Below are positions 40,405 to 56,096 of a stretch of 64,000 nucleotides of DNA, in pieces. Positions within the stretch are counted from its first letter, which is position 1. The number at the start of each line of letters is the position of its first letter. A program made the position numbers and the translations under genes. The DNA is from Salvelinus alpinus (lineage: Eukaryota; Chordata; Actinopteri; Salmoniformes; Salmonidae). The notes below the pieces were generated by a model. That model had not been told where the DNA came from. It was given only the letters and a program-made list of their open reading frames with translations, and searched no databases. Location of the stretch: NCBI RefSeq assembly GCF_045679555.1, contig NC_092120.1, forward strand, positions 11,213,305 to 11,277,304. Reading direction: 5' to 3'.

Positions 40405-42021
40405 CAGTGGGGAGAACAAGTATTTGATACACTGCCGATTTTGCAGGTTTTCCTACTTACAAAGCATGTAGAGGTCTGTCATTTTTATCATAGGTACACT
40501 TCAACTGTGAGAGACGGAATCTAAAACAAAAATCCAGAAAATCACATTGTATGATTTTTAAGTAATTCATTTGCATTTTATTGCATGACATAAGTATTTG
40601 ATCACCTACCAACCAGTAAGAATTCCGGCTCTCACAGACCTGTTAGTTTTCCTTTAAGAAGCCCTCCTGTTCTCCACTCATTACCTGTATTAACTGCACC
40701 TGTTTGAACTCGTTACCTGTATAAAAGACACCTGTCCACACACTCAATCAAACAGACTCCAACCTCTCCACAATGGCCAAGACCAGAGAGCTGTGTAAGG
40801 ACATCAGGGATAAAAGTGTAGACCTGCACAAGGCTGGGATGGGCTACAGGACAATAGGCAAGCAGCTTGGTGAGAAGGCAACAACTGTTGGCGCAATTAT
40901 TAGAAAATAGAAGAAAATAGAAGAAGTTCAAGATGATGGTCAATCACCCTCGGTCTGGGGCTCCATGCAAGATCTCACCTCGTGGGGCATCAATGATCAT
41001 GAGGAAGGTGAGGGATCAGCCCAGAACTACACGGCAGGACCTGGTCAATGACCTGAAGAGAGCTGGGACCACAGTCTCAAAGAAAACCATTAGTAACACA
41101 CTACGCCGTCATGGATTAAAATCCTGCAGCGCACACAAGGTCCCCCTGCTCAAGCAGGCGCATGTCCAGGCCCGTCTGAAGTTTGCCAATGACCATCTGG
41201 ATGATCCAGAGGAGGAATGGGAGAAGGTCATGTGGTCTGATGATTCAAAAATAGAGCTTTTTGGTCTAAACTCCACTCGCCGTGTTTGGAGGAAGAAGAA
41301 GGATGAGTACAACCCCAAGAACACCATCCCAACCGTGAAGCATGGAGGTGGAAACATCATTCTTTGGGGATGCTTTTCTGCAAAGGGGACAGGACGACTG
41401 CACCGTATTGAGGGGAGGATGGATGGGGCCATGTATTGCGAGATCTTAGCCAACAACCTCCTTCCCTCAGTAAGAGCATTGATGATGGGTCGTGGCTGAG
41501 TCTTCCAGCATGACAACGACCCGAAACACACAGCCAGGGCAACTAAGGAGTGGCTCCGTAAGAAGTATCTCAAGGTCCTGGAGTGGCCTAGCCAGTCTCC
41601 AGACCTGAACCCAATAGAAAATCTTTGGAGGGAGCTGAAAGTCCGTATTGCCCAGCGACAGCCCCGAAACCTGAAGGATCTGGAGAAGGTCTGTATGGAG
41701 GAGTGGGCCAAAATCCCTGCTGCAGTGTGTGCAAACCTGGTCAAGAACTACAGGAAACGTATGATCTCTGTAATTGCAAACAAAGGATTCTGTACCAAAT
41801 ATTAAGTTCTGCTTTTCTGATGTATCAAATACTTATGTCATGCAATAAAATGCTAATTAATTACTTAAAAATCATACAATGTGATTTTTGGGATTTTTGT
41901 TTTAGATTCCGTCTCTCACAGTTGAAGTGTACCTATGATAAAAATTACAGACCTCTACATGCTTTGTAAGTAGGAAAATCGGCAAAATCGGCAGTGTATC
42001 AAATACTTGTTCTCCCCACTG
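40405..42021 (+). mobile_element. Tc1-like transposon, family A, copy 1
   Basis: The inverted ends start cagtggggagaacaagtatt and are flanked by TA at 40403-40404 and 42022-42023; the repeats are about 200 bp long. The transposase begins [14 protein letters not shown] at 40773 and ends near 41805. It keeps the paired helix-turn-helix region ([12 protein letters not shown]), [22 protein letters not shown] and [20 protein letters not shown], about 340 codons. It is broken by an early frame change near 40818, TAG codons in a short duplicated stretch at 40907-40925, and a TGA at 41497-41499 (GRGW to GRG-stop). It sits in the 3' untranslated region of the LINE. Confidence 0.92.
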
Positions 42022-42199
42022 TATATACTGTACTCTATACCATCTACTGCATCCTGCCTATGCTGTTCGGCCATCGCTCATCCATATATATATATGTGGA
42101 TATTCTTATCCATTCCTTTCCACTTGTGTGTATAGTTGTTGTGAAATTGTTAGATTACTTGTTAGATATTACTGCATGGTCGGAACTAGAAGCACAAGC
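42022..42199 (+). mobile_element. LINE 3' untranslated part, middle piece
   Basis: Continuation of the LINE at 37873-40404 between the Tc1 element and the solo LTR. Words attgttagattacttgttag and catggtcggaactagaagca match the tail fragment at 37762-37872. Confidence 0.75.
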
Positions 42200-42655
42200 T
42201 GTTACGACTTCCGCCGAAGTCGACTCCTCTCCTTGTTCGGGCGGCGTTCGGCGGTCGACGTCACCGGCTTTCTAGCCATCGCCGCTCCATTTTTTATTTA
42301 TCCATTTGTTTTGTCTTGTTCCCTGCACACCTGGTTTTCATTCCCTAATCACACTGCATGCATTTATTCCTCTGTTCCCCCTCATGTCTTTGTGTAGAAT
42401 TGTTTGTGTTACGTGTCATGTTTGACACGCCAGACTGGTGTTCGTATATTCCGTGTTTTGTCACGAGGTATGTTTATTTGTTTGAACATAATTATTGTGA
42501 CTGTTTGCGCGTTTTGCACTTTTGCCAATTGGCTGGAGGTTTTGACGTAGTGGCGTCCGTCTGTTGGTTTCTCCTGCCTCAATAAAGTGTGCGCCTGTTC
42601 ACAACTCTCTGCTCTCCTGCACCTGACTCCGCTACCAGTACGCACACCCTTGACA
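42200..42655 (+). mobile_element. Solo LTR of an LTR retrotransposon (probably Ty3/gypsy type)
   Basis: A 456-bp fossil begins tgttacgacttccgccgaag and ends cgcacacccttgaca, with the TG...CA ends usual for LTRs. It is flanked by a perfect 5-bp target duplication, caagc (42195-42199 and 42656-42660). An AATAAA lies near its 3' part. No internal region or second LTR is present, so it is a solo LTR left by recombination. It is younger than the LINE it interrupts. The family assignment is inferred from memory of salmonid elements. Confidence 0.8.
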
Positions 42656-42726
42656 CAAGCATTTCGCTACACTCGCATTAACATCTGCTAACCATGTGTA
42701 TGTGACCAATAAAATCTGATTTAATT
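42656..42726 (+). mobile_element. LINE 3' terminal tail
   Basis: caagcatttcgctacactcg, attaacatctgctaaccatg and gaccaataaaatctgattta complete the LINE that starts at 37873. Confidence 0.8.
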
Positions 42727-43704
42727 TGAGTTGCCCGTCCGCTAAAGTTAGCAATATGTAAGATGTCAAGGTTATCCTAGACTTGCATTGTGCCGATGCT
42801 GTGGTTAGCATACTGTTACACAATGCTATTATGTACAGTACAGCAGAGAGGACTGTGACCCTTGGTACAATTAAGTTCAGACGGCTTCCAAACCCTCCCA
42901 TAGACAAATTGAATTACAACGGCACCTGTCGCATCACAAAAAAAACTCCCCTTTCTCCCCCCTCCTCCACATTGGATTGGCTCTTCGATAAGATAATAGC
43001 GGACCGTTGTCTCCCAACAATGAGACGTCCTTATCTCCATGAGAAAGGAGAGGGCTGTATGTGTAGGGGGGCTGTGGTGAGTACTCTAAAAGACTGTGTG
43101 TGTTTAGAGACTCCGGAGAGGGACTCCAATCAGCTGGGTAATCGTCTAGGGTTTACAAAGTCCTGGATGAAGTGTGTGTGTGCTGGCTTTTTGTGTGCAG
43201 GGCTCCGTCTGAAAGGTTCAGTGTGTATCGTGTGGGAGGTGAGTTCCAGTGTGTAGGCCAGGGTGCTGTATCTGATGTGCTGTGCACGGTCAGGTGCAGT
43301 GTGTGACCTACACGATTCAGTGTGTAGAGCGTCATTGTTGCTAGGGCACAGTGTATCAAGGCTGAGTGTGTATCAAGGCTGAGTGTGTGTTCGTTGAGGG
43401 GCCTTATAAACTGGCCTGTTTTTCCGCCTGCGGCCTCCGGCTCTTTTGTCTAGCCTTCCTAAATGATCCCCACAGGCAAGCCAGTGTAAAAATAACCAAA
43501 TAAACCAAAATCAACCACCCAAAAAAGACAGAACTGGTTAAAAGACTCAACAGAAAAGCCTGTGTGAAGCAGCAGCAAAGTGCCAGTAAAGCCCAGTAAA
43601 AGTGGGCCAGTTAAACAGGGAGCAGTGTCTTATTGTCCTGACTGAGAACTGGCTGCTGTTGGGTTTCCATTTGGGTAACACAGAGGAGAACCGGGCCAGG
43701 CGGG

Positions 43705-43707
<3 letters not shown>
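42727..43707. other. Non-coding spacer
   Basis: No exon, RNA gene or repeat family was recognised. The part at 43050-43400 is rich in gtgtgt and agtgtgta words. Confidence 0.4.

Positions 43708-43777
<70 letters not shown>
43708..43777. repeat. (CA)n microsatellite
   Basis: About 35 CA copies, followed by a short tatatatacacacacacata stretch that provided the TA target of the next Tc1 element. Confidence 0.95.
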
Positions 43778-43779
<2 letters not shown>

Positions 43780-43810
43780 CAAGGCGGGCGTATATATACA
43801 CACACACATA

Positions 43811-45383
<1,573 letters not shown>

Positions 45384-45409
45384 TATATATATACACACAC
45401 ACACATATA

Positions 45410-47014
<1,605 letters not shown>

Positions 47015-47479
47015 TATATGTACATACATATACATACACACACACATACACACACACACACCTAACCAACCCCCTCAGATCTTTTCCAATCACACATAAA
47101 AGAGGATGGCTATAGTAACCTGCCCTGAGGAAAAGCTGAACTCTCTCATTCATATATAAACACAAATGCATGCAGACACAGCAGAATAGAGTATTGATTA
47201 TGCAAATATTCTGTGTGTGTGTGTGGGTGTTTGAGTACATACATAAAAGTTTGTCTATGTCTCTATAGATGGAGTGTGTGTGTAGCAATGGTTAATCCTG
47301 TGCTGTGCGGTAGCAACAGGGCTAATCCAGGCTGGACACTGTCTGTCTGTCACTACTCTGATTGGGAGACTCAGGTATCAGAGAGAGAGAGAGAAGCCTC
47401 TCTGTCCACACTTCACTGCTCAGCAGCTGAAGAGACACTGGAACAAGTGGAGACATCAGTGGGACTGACACATCAGATC

Positions 47480-47522
<43 letters not shown>

Positions 47523-48120
47523 TGATAGGAGTTAGAAAGTGCACGTGTGTGTGCTCATGCTTGAAAAATGGGATAGTATGGGAGTGTGTTAGATAGGGAG
47601 AGAATTGTGTGTGCGTGAGAGAGAAAGAGAGAGAGAGAAAGAAAGAAAGGAGAGAGAGAACTAGCCAAAGTCAAATGCATACGGTCGCAAAAATCTTCCT
47701 GACAAACACCACCCCCTTTGTCAGAAACAAGCATTGATTGACAGTCAGGTTTCCTTCTACAATCAGTCCCATTGTGACAGACCCAAGTCCAAACCACATC
47801 ACCACTTCAGTTGCTGCTGCTACTCCCCAGACATAAATACATGGGCGATCACGTAGCAGTAAAAAAGCTGTCAGACATTTTTCATCCAGACAACCAGAAC
47901 CCTTTTGGGTTAACAGGGCCATTTTATCAGGACTTGATAAACATTTCCATCGTAAAAGATTTTATTTGATCACCAAAGTAACTAAGCAGAACCTTCTAGA
48001 CTAAATAGAGCATCAACTTCACCGTGGGCATCTCTGCAGAGGAAACATCAGTAAACAGTCCCCAGCTGTAACGCTAACCCAATACCACAACAGCATCACC
48101 GTCATCATCACTAACATTGT
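47015..48120. other. Non-coding spacer with microsatellites
   Basis: Contains tatacatacacac runs at 47015-47062, a (GT)n run at 47484-47520 and purine-rich agagaga text near 47610-47660. No exon is supported. Confidence 0.4.
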
Positions 48121-49496
48121 AGAGGTAGAGTATCTCATGATAAGCTGTAGACCACACTAGTTTATCTGTAGACCACACTAGTTTTTATATTTAGAGTTTA
48201 TCTGTATTTTTCGTAGCCGTCTACATACCACAACAGACTGAGGCTGGCACTAAGACCGCACTCAATGAGCTGTATTCCGCCATAAGCAAACAGGAAAACG
48301 CTCACCCAGAGGCAGCGCTCCTAGTGGCCGGGGACTTTAATGCAGGGAAACTTAAATCAGTCTTACCAAATTTCTATCAGCATGTTAAATGTGCAACCAG
48401 AGGGAAAAAAACTCTGGACCACCTTTACTCAACACACAGAGACGCATACAAAGCTCTCCCTCGCCCTCCACTTGGCAAATCTGACCATAATTCTATCCTC
48501 CTGATTCCTGCTTTCAAGCAAAAATGAAAGCAGGAAGCACCAGTGACTAGATCAATAAAAACGTTGTCAGATGAAGCAGATGCTAAGCTACAGGACTGTT
48601 TTGCTAGCACAGACTGGAATATGTTCCGGGATTCCTCCGATGGCATTGAGGAGTACACCACATCAGTCATTGGCTTCATCAATAAGTGCATCAATGATGT
48701 CGTCCCCACAGTGACCGTACGTACATACCCCAATCAGAAGCCATGGATTACAGGCAACCTCCGCACTGAGCTAAAGGCTAGAGCTGCCGCTTTCAAGGAG
48801 CGGAACTCTAACCCAGAAGCTTATAAGAAATCCCGCTATGCCCTCCGATGGACCATCAAACAGGCAAAGCGTTAATACAGGACTAAAATTGAATCGCACT
48901 ATACCGGCTCTGACGCTCGTCAGATATGGCAGGCCTTGCAAACCATTACAGACTACAAAGGGAAGCACAGCCGAGAGCTGCCCAGTGACACGAGCCTACC
49001 AGACGAGCTAAACTACTTCTATGCTTGCTTCGAGGCAAAAAACACTGAAATATGCATGAGAGTACCAGCTGTTCCGGAAGACTGTGTGATCACGCTTTCC
49101 GCAGCCGATGTGAGTAAGACCTTTAAGCAGGTCAACATTCACAAGGCCACAGGGCCAGAGGGATTACCAGGACGTGTACTGAGAGTATGCGTTGACCAAC
49201 TGACAAGTGTCTTCAATGACATTTTAAACCTCTCCCTGTCCGAGTCAGTAATTCCAACATGTTTTAAGCAGACCACCATAGTCCCTGTGCTCAAGAACAC
49301 TAAGGTAACCTGCCGACCCGTAGCACTCACATCTGTAGCCATGAAGTTCTTTGAAAGGCTGGTCATGGCTCACATCCACACCATTATCCCAGAAACCCTA
49401 GACCCACTCCAATTTGCATACCGCCCTAACAGATCCATAGATGATCCAATTTCTATTGCACTCCACACTGCCATTTCCCACCGGGACAAAAGTACA
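48120..49496 (+). mobile_element. L2/jockey-like LINE, second copy, first part
   Basis: Starts in the endonuclease domain (LVAGDFNAGKLKSVLPNFYQ, KSDHNSILLIPAF) and continues to reverse transcriptase motifs KATGPEGLPGRVLRVC, IPTCFKQTTIVPVLKNTKV and PLQFAYRPNRSIDDP. A TGA at 48525 and a TAA near 48873 interrupt it. The 5' edge shows a duplicated tctgtagaccacactagttt (near 48145 and 48167). It is interrupted at about 49497 by a Sleeping Beauty-type relic and resumes at 50101. Confidence 0.85.
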
Positions 49497-50100
49497 TTGT
49501 ACCAAAGTACATTCATATCTAGGAGACAGAACGCGTCTCCTTCCTGAGCGGTATGATGGCTGCGTGGTCCCGTGGTGTTTATACTTGCGTACTATTGTCT
49601 GTACAGATGAACGTGGTACCTTGAGGCATTTGGAAATTGCTCCCAAGGATGAACCAGACTTGTGGAGGTCTACAAATGGAGGTCTTGGCTGATTACTTTT
49701 GATTTTCCCATGATCTCAAGCAAAGAGGCACTGAGATTGAAGGTAGGCCTTGAAATACATCCACAGGTACACCTCCAATTGACTCAAATGATGTCAATTA
49801 GCCTATCAGAAGCTTCTAAAGCCATGACATCATTTTTTTGAATTTTCCAAGCTGTTTAAAGGCACAGTCAACTTAGTGTATGTAAATTTCTGACCCACTG
49901 GAATTGTGATACAGTGAATTATAAGTGAAATAATCTGTCTGTAAACAATTGTTGGAAAAATTACTTGTGTCATGGACAAAGTAGATGCCCTAACCGACTT
50001 GCCAAAACTATAGTTTGTTAACAATAAATTTGTGGAGTGGTTGAAAAAACAGTTTTAAATGACTCCAACCTAAGTGTATGTAAACTTCTGACTTCAACTT
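49497..50100 (-). mobile_element. Sleeping Beauty-type Tc1 relic, one end only
   Basis: On the minus strand the segment starts with an IR/DR-type terminal repeat. The outer direct repeat aagtgtatgtaaacttctga lies near 50072 and the inner one tagtgtatgtaaatttctga near 49875. It then has ATGGGAAAATCAAAAG at 49711 and a transposase N-terminus readable as GAISKCLKVPRSSVQTIVRK, YKHHGTTQPSYRSGRRRVLS. It stops there: the catalytic part and the other terminal repeat are gone, together with about 10 bp of the host LINE. The surviving end abuts TA at 50101-50102. The family resemblance to the salmonid Tc1 group behind Sleeping Beauty is strong. Confidence 0.88.
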
Positions 50101-51417
50101 TACGTGAGAATGCTATTCATTGACTACATCTCAGTGTTCAACATCATAGTGTTCAACACCTCAAACATCAATAAGCTAAGAACCTTGGGACTAAACACCT
50201 TCTGCAACTGGATCCTGGACTCCCTGACGGCCCGCCCACAGGTGGTAAGGGTAGGTAACAACACATCCGCCACGCTGATCCTCAACACAGGGGCCCCTCA
50301 GGGGTGCGTACTCAGTCCCCTCCTGTACTCCTTGTTCACTCATGACTGCACGGCCAGGCACGACTCCAACACCATCATTAAGTTTGCCAATGACACAACA
50401 GTGGTAGGCCCGATCACCGAAAACGGCAAGACAGCCTATAGGGAGGAGATCAGAGACCTGGCTATGTGATGCCAGGACAACAACCTCTCCCTCAGCGTGA
50501 TCAAGACAAAGGAGATGATTGTGGACTACAGGAAAAAGAGGACTGAGCGCACCTCCATTCTCATCAACAGGGCTGTAGTGGAGCAGGTTGAGAGCTTCAA
50601 GTTCCTTGGTGTCCACATCACCAACAAACTAACATGGTCCAAACACACCAAGACAGTCATGAAGAGGTCACGACAAAACATATTCCCCTTCAGGAGACTG
50701 AAAATATTTGGCATGGGTCCTCAGATCCTCAAAAGGTTCTACAGCTGCACCATCGAGAGCAACTTCTCGGCCTCTGAACGCAAGGCACTACAGAGGGTAG
50801 TGCTTACGGCCCAGTACATCACTGGGGCAAAGCTTCCTGCCATCCAGGACCTCTATACCAGGCGGTGTCAGAGGAAGGCCCTAAAAATTGTCAAAGACTC
50901 CACCCTAGTCATAGACTGTTCTCTCTGCTACCACACGGTAAGCGGTACCGGAGTGCAAAGTCTAGGTCCAAGAGGCTTCTAAACAGCTTCTACCCCCAAG
51001 CCATAAGACTCCTGAACATCTAATCAAATGGCTACCCAGACTATTTGCATTGCCCCCCCTTTACACCGATGCTACTCTAGGTTGTTATCATCACTTTAAT
51101 AACTCTACCTACATGTACATATTACCTCGACTAACCGGTGCCCCCGCACATTGACTCTGTACCGGTACCCCCCTGTATACAGTCTCGCTATTGTTATTTT
51201 ACTGCTGCACTTTAATGACTTGTTACTTTTATTTGTTAGTCTTATTCGTTTTTTTTTTTTTTTACATATATATTTTTTTAGATAATTTTTTTATTATTAT
51301 ATATCTTTTTTTTTATACTGCACTGTCGGTTAGGGGCTCGTAAGTAAGCATTTCACTGTAAGGTCTACACCTGTTGTATTCGGAGCATGTGACTAATACA
51401 ATTTGATTTGGATTTGA
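50101..51417 (+). mobile_element. L2/jockey-like LINE, second copy, second part
   Basis: Resumes with [14 protein letters not shown] and goes through [52 protein letters not shown] and ITGAKLPAIQDLYTRRCQRK. The FADD catalytic motif reads FAND here, so one metal-binding Asp is lost. A TGA at 50467 and further changes interrupt it. The 3' untranslated part ends with gtaagtaagcatttcactgt and acaatttgatttggatttga. Confidence 0.87.
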
Positions 51418-51955
51418 CATTTGTACCATATTGGTGAGTATGTGTGTGTGTGTGTTCATGATAGTGTGTATTGATATGTATGGTGTGGATTCAAAGAAGT
51501 TTGACGGCAACACTGTACACTCCCGTCAGTAATACAAAAGCTCACACAAAAAACAGCCAAACAAATGTCAACAAGTAGATAACATTTCCCCAGAGGAGAA
51601 TGGTCCTATCGCCTTTTCTTCAAAGCAGAGATTTTCCGCTCCGCTTCCCCTCTAAGAGAAAAGAGCGGGTGCTCTTTAGAGCTTCAGGGGGCCGTAGTCA
51701 AAATACACACAGGCCTCACAGAGCGCCTGCATTCCCCTGTGTCCCCAGACCATGCGGGAGGCTTCTGCCTTGCTACCCACTGTTTTATAAATACCGCCGC
51801 TAAACTGCTGCGCTTGCCAGGGACCGTCCACGCAGCTCTGTGATGTGACGTGCGTGTATGATGTGTGTGTGAGCGTGGTCCAGAATAAACGGCCACAACA
51901 GCATTGTGTTAATTTAAAAACAAAACGTAGAGGCTGGCAACGTGGGAATGGAGGG
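51418..51955. other. Non-coding spacer
   Basis: No exon, RNA gene or known repeat was recognised between the LINE tail and the purine-rich array. Confidence 0.4.
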
Positions 51956-52712
51956 TTGAGAGAGGAGAGAAGAGAAGAACAGGGGACAGAGAGTGGAGAG
52001 GAGAGGGCAGGAGAGGAGAGGAGAGGAGGGGAGGGGACAGAGATAGGAGAGGACAGGAGAGGAGAGAAGAGCAGGGGACAGAGAGAGGAGAGAAGAGCAG
52101 GGGACAGAGAGGAGAGAAGAGGGGGACAGAGAGAGGAGAGAAGAGCAGGGGACAGAGAGAGGAGAGAAGAGGGGGACAGAGAGAGGAGAGAAGAGGGGGA
52201 CAGATAGAGGAGAGAAGAGGGGGACAGAGAGAGGAGAGAAGAGGGGGACAGAGAGAGGAAGGAGAGAAGAGGGGGACAGAGAGAGGAAGGAGAGAAGAGG
52301 GGGACAGAGAGAGGAAGGAGAGAAGAGGGGGACAGAGAGAGGAAGGAGAGAAGAGGGGGACAGAGAGAGAAGAGGGGGACAGAGAGAGGAGAGGAGAGGA
52401 CAGAGGAGAGAAGAGCAGGGGACAGAGAGAGGAGAGAAGAGCAGGGGACAGAGAGAGGAGAGGAGAGCAGGGGTCAGAGAGAGGAGAGGAGAGCAGGGGA
52501 CAGAGAGAGGAGAGGAGAGGAGAGGAGAGGAGAGGAGAGGAGAGGAGAGGAGAGGAGAGGAGAGGAGAGGAGAGGAGAGGAGAGGGCAGGGCAGGGGAGG
52601 ACAGAGAGAGGAGAGGACAGAGAGAGGAGAGGACAGAGAGAGGAGAGCAGGGGACAGAGAGAGGAGAGCAGGGGACAGAGAGAGGAGAGGATAGAGAGAG
52701 AAGAGGAGGGGA
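51956..52712 (+). repeat. Purine-rich degenerate minisatellite
   Basis: Nearly pure purine strand made of variants of ggggacagagagaggagaga, with period mostly 18-28 bp and an inner pure gagag/gaggag block at 52505-52585. About 750 bp in all. The 290-codon Leu/Ser/Pro frame on the other strand is an artefact of composition. Confidence 0.92.
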
Positions 52713-53144
52713 CAGTATACAAGCTAGGTAGTTGTTGGTGGAACAGGAGACTTGAGTTGCACCACATATACAGACAAACACATATTCAGGTGTCAGAGAG
52801 CAGTTACCTTACTAGCTCCTCTATGCTCTCTTTAAGCACGCACGCACACGCCACACACACAAGCTGTATGAGGGGTGGGTGGAGGTTGGGGTTATGTTCA
52901 TGTGGCTGTGTAAACACTGGGCTGTAATCCCAGAAGTCGTGGTGTCTAAGCCAGTAACCCCTCTGGTAAACCACTGCATGATCAAGCAAATTACAGTCCC
53001 AATAGGCGGGGGGGTTCCAGTCCCATCCAACCCCCTCCTACTCACAGGCAGCGCTGGAGAGAGAGACGGAGACTGGAACCACAGAGAAAAGGTTCTTAGT
53101 GGGAGACACCAGTGTTGGGACAGCTGCTAATGAAATGGCTACTG

Positions 53145-53219
<75 letters not shown>

Positions 53220-53489
53220 TAAATGATGTGTCTTTGTTAGAGTGCTTATGTATGTGTGTGTGTGTGTGTGTGTGTGTGAGGGAGAGAGAAAGTGTGTGTG
53301 TATAACCGACTGTGTATCTATGTGTTCCCTCCCCTGGCCTGGCTGTCTCTCAGCAGCAGCTCTAGTTAATAAAGCAGTCTATCAGTCCATCTGGGGGTGG
53401 CGCACGGAGAGGTAGAGTCAACGCAGAGACAGAGGAGTGTGGCTTTAATAACTCCTCTCAGACAGGGAGGGGCTGTCCCTCACTGGGGG

Positions 53490-53524
<35 letters not shown>

Positions 53525-54770
53525 AGGGGGTTGAAGTGGATACACAGGGTCGGGGTCTCTGGGTCAGATGCCCAGAGATATGTCCAGTCCACACACTCAG
53601 GCCTTTGTCTGTCTGTGGGACGTCTGAACAATATGTTTCGTATGTGTCAGGACAGGGTGGCATTATGGCATAGAACAACAAGGCTTGGGCCTAAGCTAAA
53701 TAAACACAGCCAAACATACTGAACTCCAGTCTGTCTTAACCATTCAGTAACAAACTGGTCCAGACACAGAGGCTCTATGACTATGACCAGCCTGGAGAAT
53801 GCCAACTCTGCCGTGTTTGGTACACACATTGCAGGCTGGAGATGGGGAGGGGTTTTGACGTGATTCTAGACCCATTGTGTGACCGTGGCAGAACCACCTC
53901 GTTTGACCCATTCAGCAGTCAGACTCCAGCTGAGCCCACAGCTACAGTAGAGCGTCTGTGTCTTTCCCAAACCTGGGAGAACTGTCAGAACTGTCAGCCC
54001 AAACCTGACCTAAACCTGGCCCAACCCTGCGGCGTTTACCTACCCGTCTCAAGTCCCAACAATGAGGTCCAAATGCTTCCTGGAACCCAATCTCACACAC
54101 GTCTCAGAAACGGCAGCATGACCATGAGGGGGAACGCAAATATAGCAACACGTCATTCATAAAATAATGACCGGGCGCCGCTTTCCAACATTTCCCTTTA
54201 CAAAAGGTCAAGCAGGAAAAGAGCGTCTGACTCCGAGGAAAATAGAAAGTTCCCTGAAAAATGCCTCAGAGGAGTAAGCAAGGTGACTGGAGAGAGAGAG
54301 AAAGCGGGAGGAAATTGGCAGAAATTAATTTTGGAAACAAATTACAGAAGCCAATAATATCGTTCAACCAGACGGGCCGCTAAGAAAGCTCTCGCTAACG
54401 TGTTTCAGGCTGGAGCAGGCAGCTCGCTCCACAACGCTCCGGCACTTACACAATGTCTTTCTGCTCCTAACACACACACTCCATAGTCTGCATAGCACTC
54501 TGCATAGCACTCTGGAGGTACACTGGCTGTGAAGAGAGACTAGCTTAGCACATGTTCAACCACATAGGCCTGTATATCCCCTCTTACTTTCCCTCGCCAT
54601 ACTGTCTCCGTCCACAATCCTAGTCTATCTTCTATACCTCTCCTCTGTCAAGTTATTCCTCTATCCAATTAATGGAGGCCTGGCTTGTTGTTAAGCAGGT
54701 TGAGACAAATGTATTTATAGAAAAGGTGCTACATATCCAGTTTACCATTAACTGAACATTCTTTAAGAAT
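52713..54770. other. Non-coding sequence with (TG)n runs
   Basis: (TG)n runs lie at 53148-53218, 53251-53278 and 53490-53521. No exon, SINE or transposon was recognised in the rest. Confidence 0.4.
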
Positions 54771-55192
54771 CCTTGGCGCTGCTGTCACTACTACCGGGCA
54801 GACACTCCAGACTGCCCATGATTGGTGAGTTTGTGAGCAGGAAACAGCGGGAGAAGGAGGGAGGGAGAAAGAGAAGAGGAGAAAGAGGAGAAGAGAGGAC
54901 CTTAATCATCTTGCAGTGTGGCTGCTGGATAGGGTTTATTTCATACTATTCCTGGGCCTGGAATGTGCTGTGAGGCAGACCAGGGCTGCCCATCGCTTTG
55001 TGTTCTGCATAGCCCACTGACATATCAGACCAGCTCAGCTCGACCCACCAAACACCAACCACTCAGACACACAGAAATGCATGCCCCTAACCCCGCAAAC
55101 CAGAGAATGTGATATTATTCCACTGTATATGTACAAATACTGTGATGATGTATACAAACAAGCACTCGCACACACACTCGCACACACACTCG

Positions 55193-55240
<48 letters not shown>

Positions 55241-55244
55241 ATAA
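54771..55244. other. Non-coding sequence with short arrays
   Basis: Contains a purine-rich gggagaaagagaagag block at 54847-54897 and a cgcacacacact array merging into (CA)n at 55162-55239. Confidence 0.4.
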
Positions 55245-55349
55245 TCACTCTGCAACTGCATCTTTATTACTGTCTGCATCCTCCTGTCCCACACTGATGA
55301 TGCGGAATGTCCCAGCAATCCTCTCCTCTGTGGTCACAGTATGAGGAAA
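55245..55349 (-). CDS. Possible terminal coding exon (weak)
   Basis: After an AG at 55350-55351 on the minus strand the frame reads FPHTVTTEERIAGTFRIISV, then GQEDADSNKDAVAE and a TGA. It is non-repetitive and charged, unlike the neighbouring low-complexity text, which is why it was noticed. The stretch is only 34 codons, the acceptor has a mediocre pyrimidine tract, and no family was recognised. It may be chance. Confidence 0.15.
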   Translation of the reverse strand, partial: FPHTVTTEERIAGTFRIISVGQEDADSNKDAVAE

Positions 55350-55557
55350 CTCCCAAACAGAGATGAGAGTGGTAAGTATGTACATGATATATAGATGGGA
55401 GACTGAGAGACTAAGATATAAATTAAAAGAGCGAGAGACTAGGAATATATGGAGAGAGAGTGAGTTGTGGACAGAGAGACACACAGAGCAATAGATGGAG
55501 AGATAGAAACAGGGAGGAGAAAGGCACAGGCACAGACAGAGAGAGAAAGAGAGGGGG

Positions 55558-55815
<258 letters not shown>

Positions 55816-56096
55816 TCTATGCATTATTCAGACATACACACTAATACAGTTTGAACTTCTGTTGTCAACTCCCTCTTGTGTTCTACAGTCTGAACTCTGC
55901 CTAAATACAGCTAGCCACATCTTAAGGCACAATTACAATACTGGGCATAGTACACACAAACACACACACACACACATGCTACCCTCTCCATAAACAAACA
56001 ACTATTCACTACCCACACACACCCTTCATGTACTAACATAAACATTTGACTCACAAACACAAGCACTTGTACACACACACACAACCATATGCTGCC

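Noticed and set aside
51909-52781. 290-codon Leu/Ser/Pro-rich frame on the minus strand
   Set aside because: Explained by the purine-rich minisatellite; no non-repetitive part resembles a protein.
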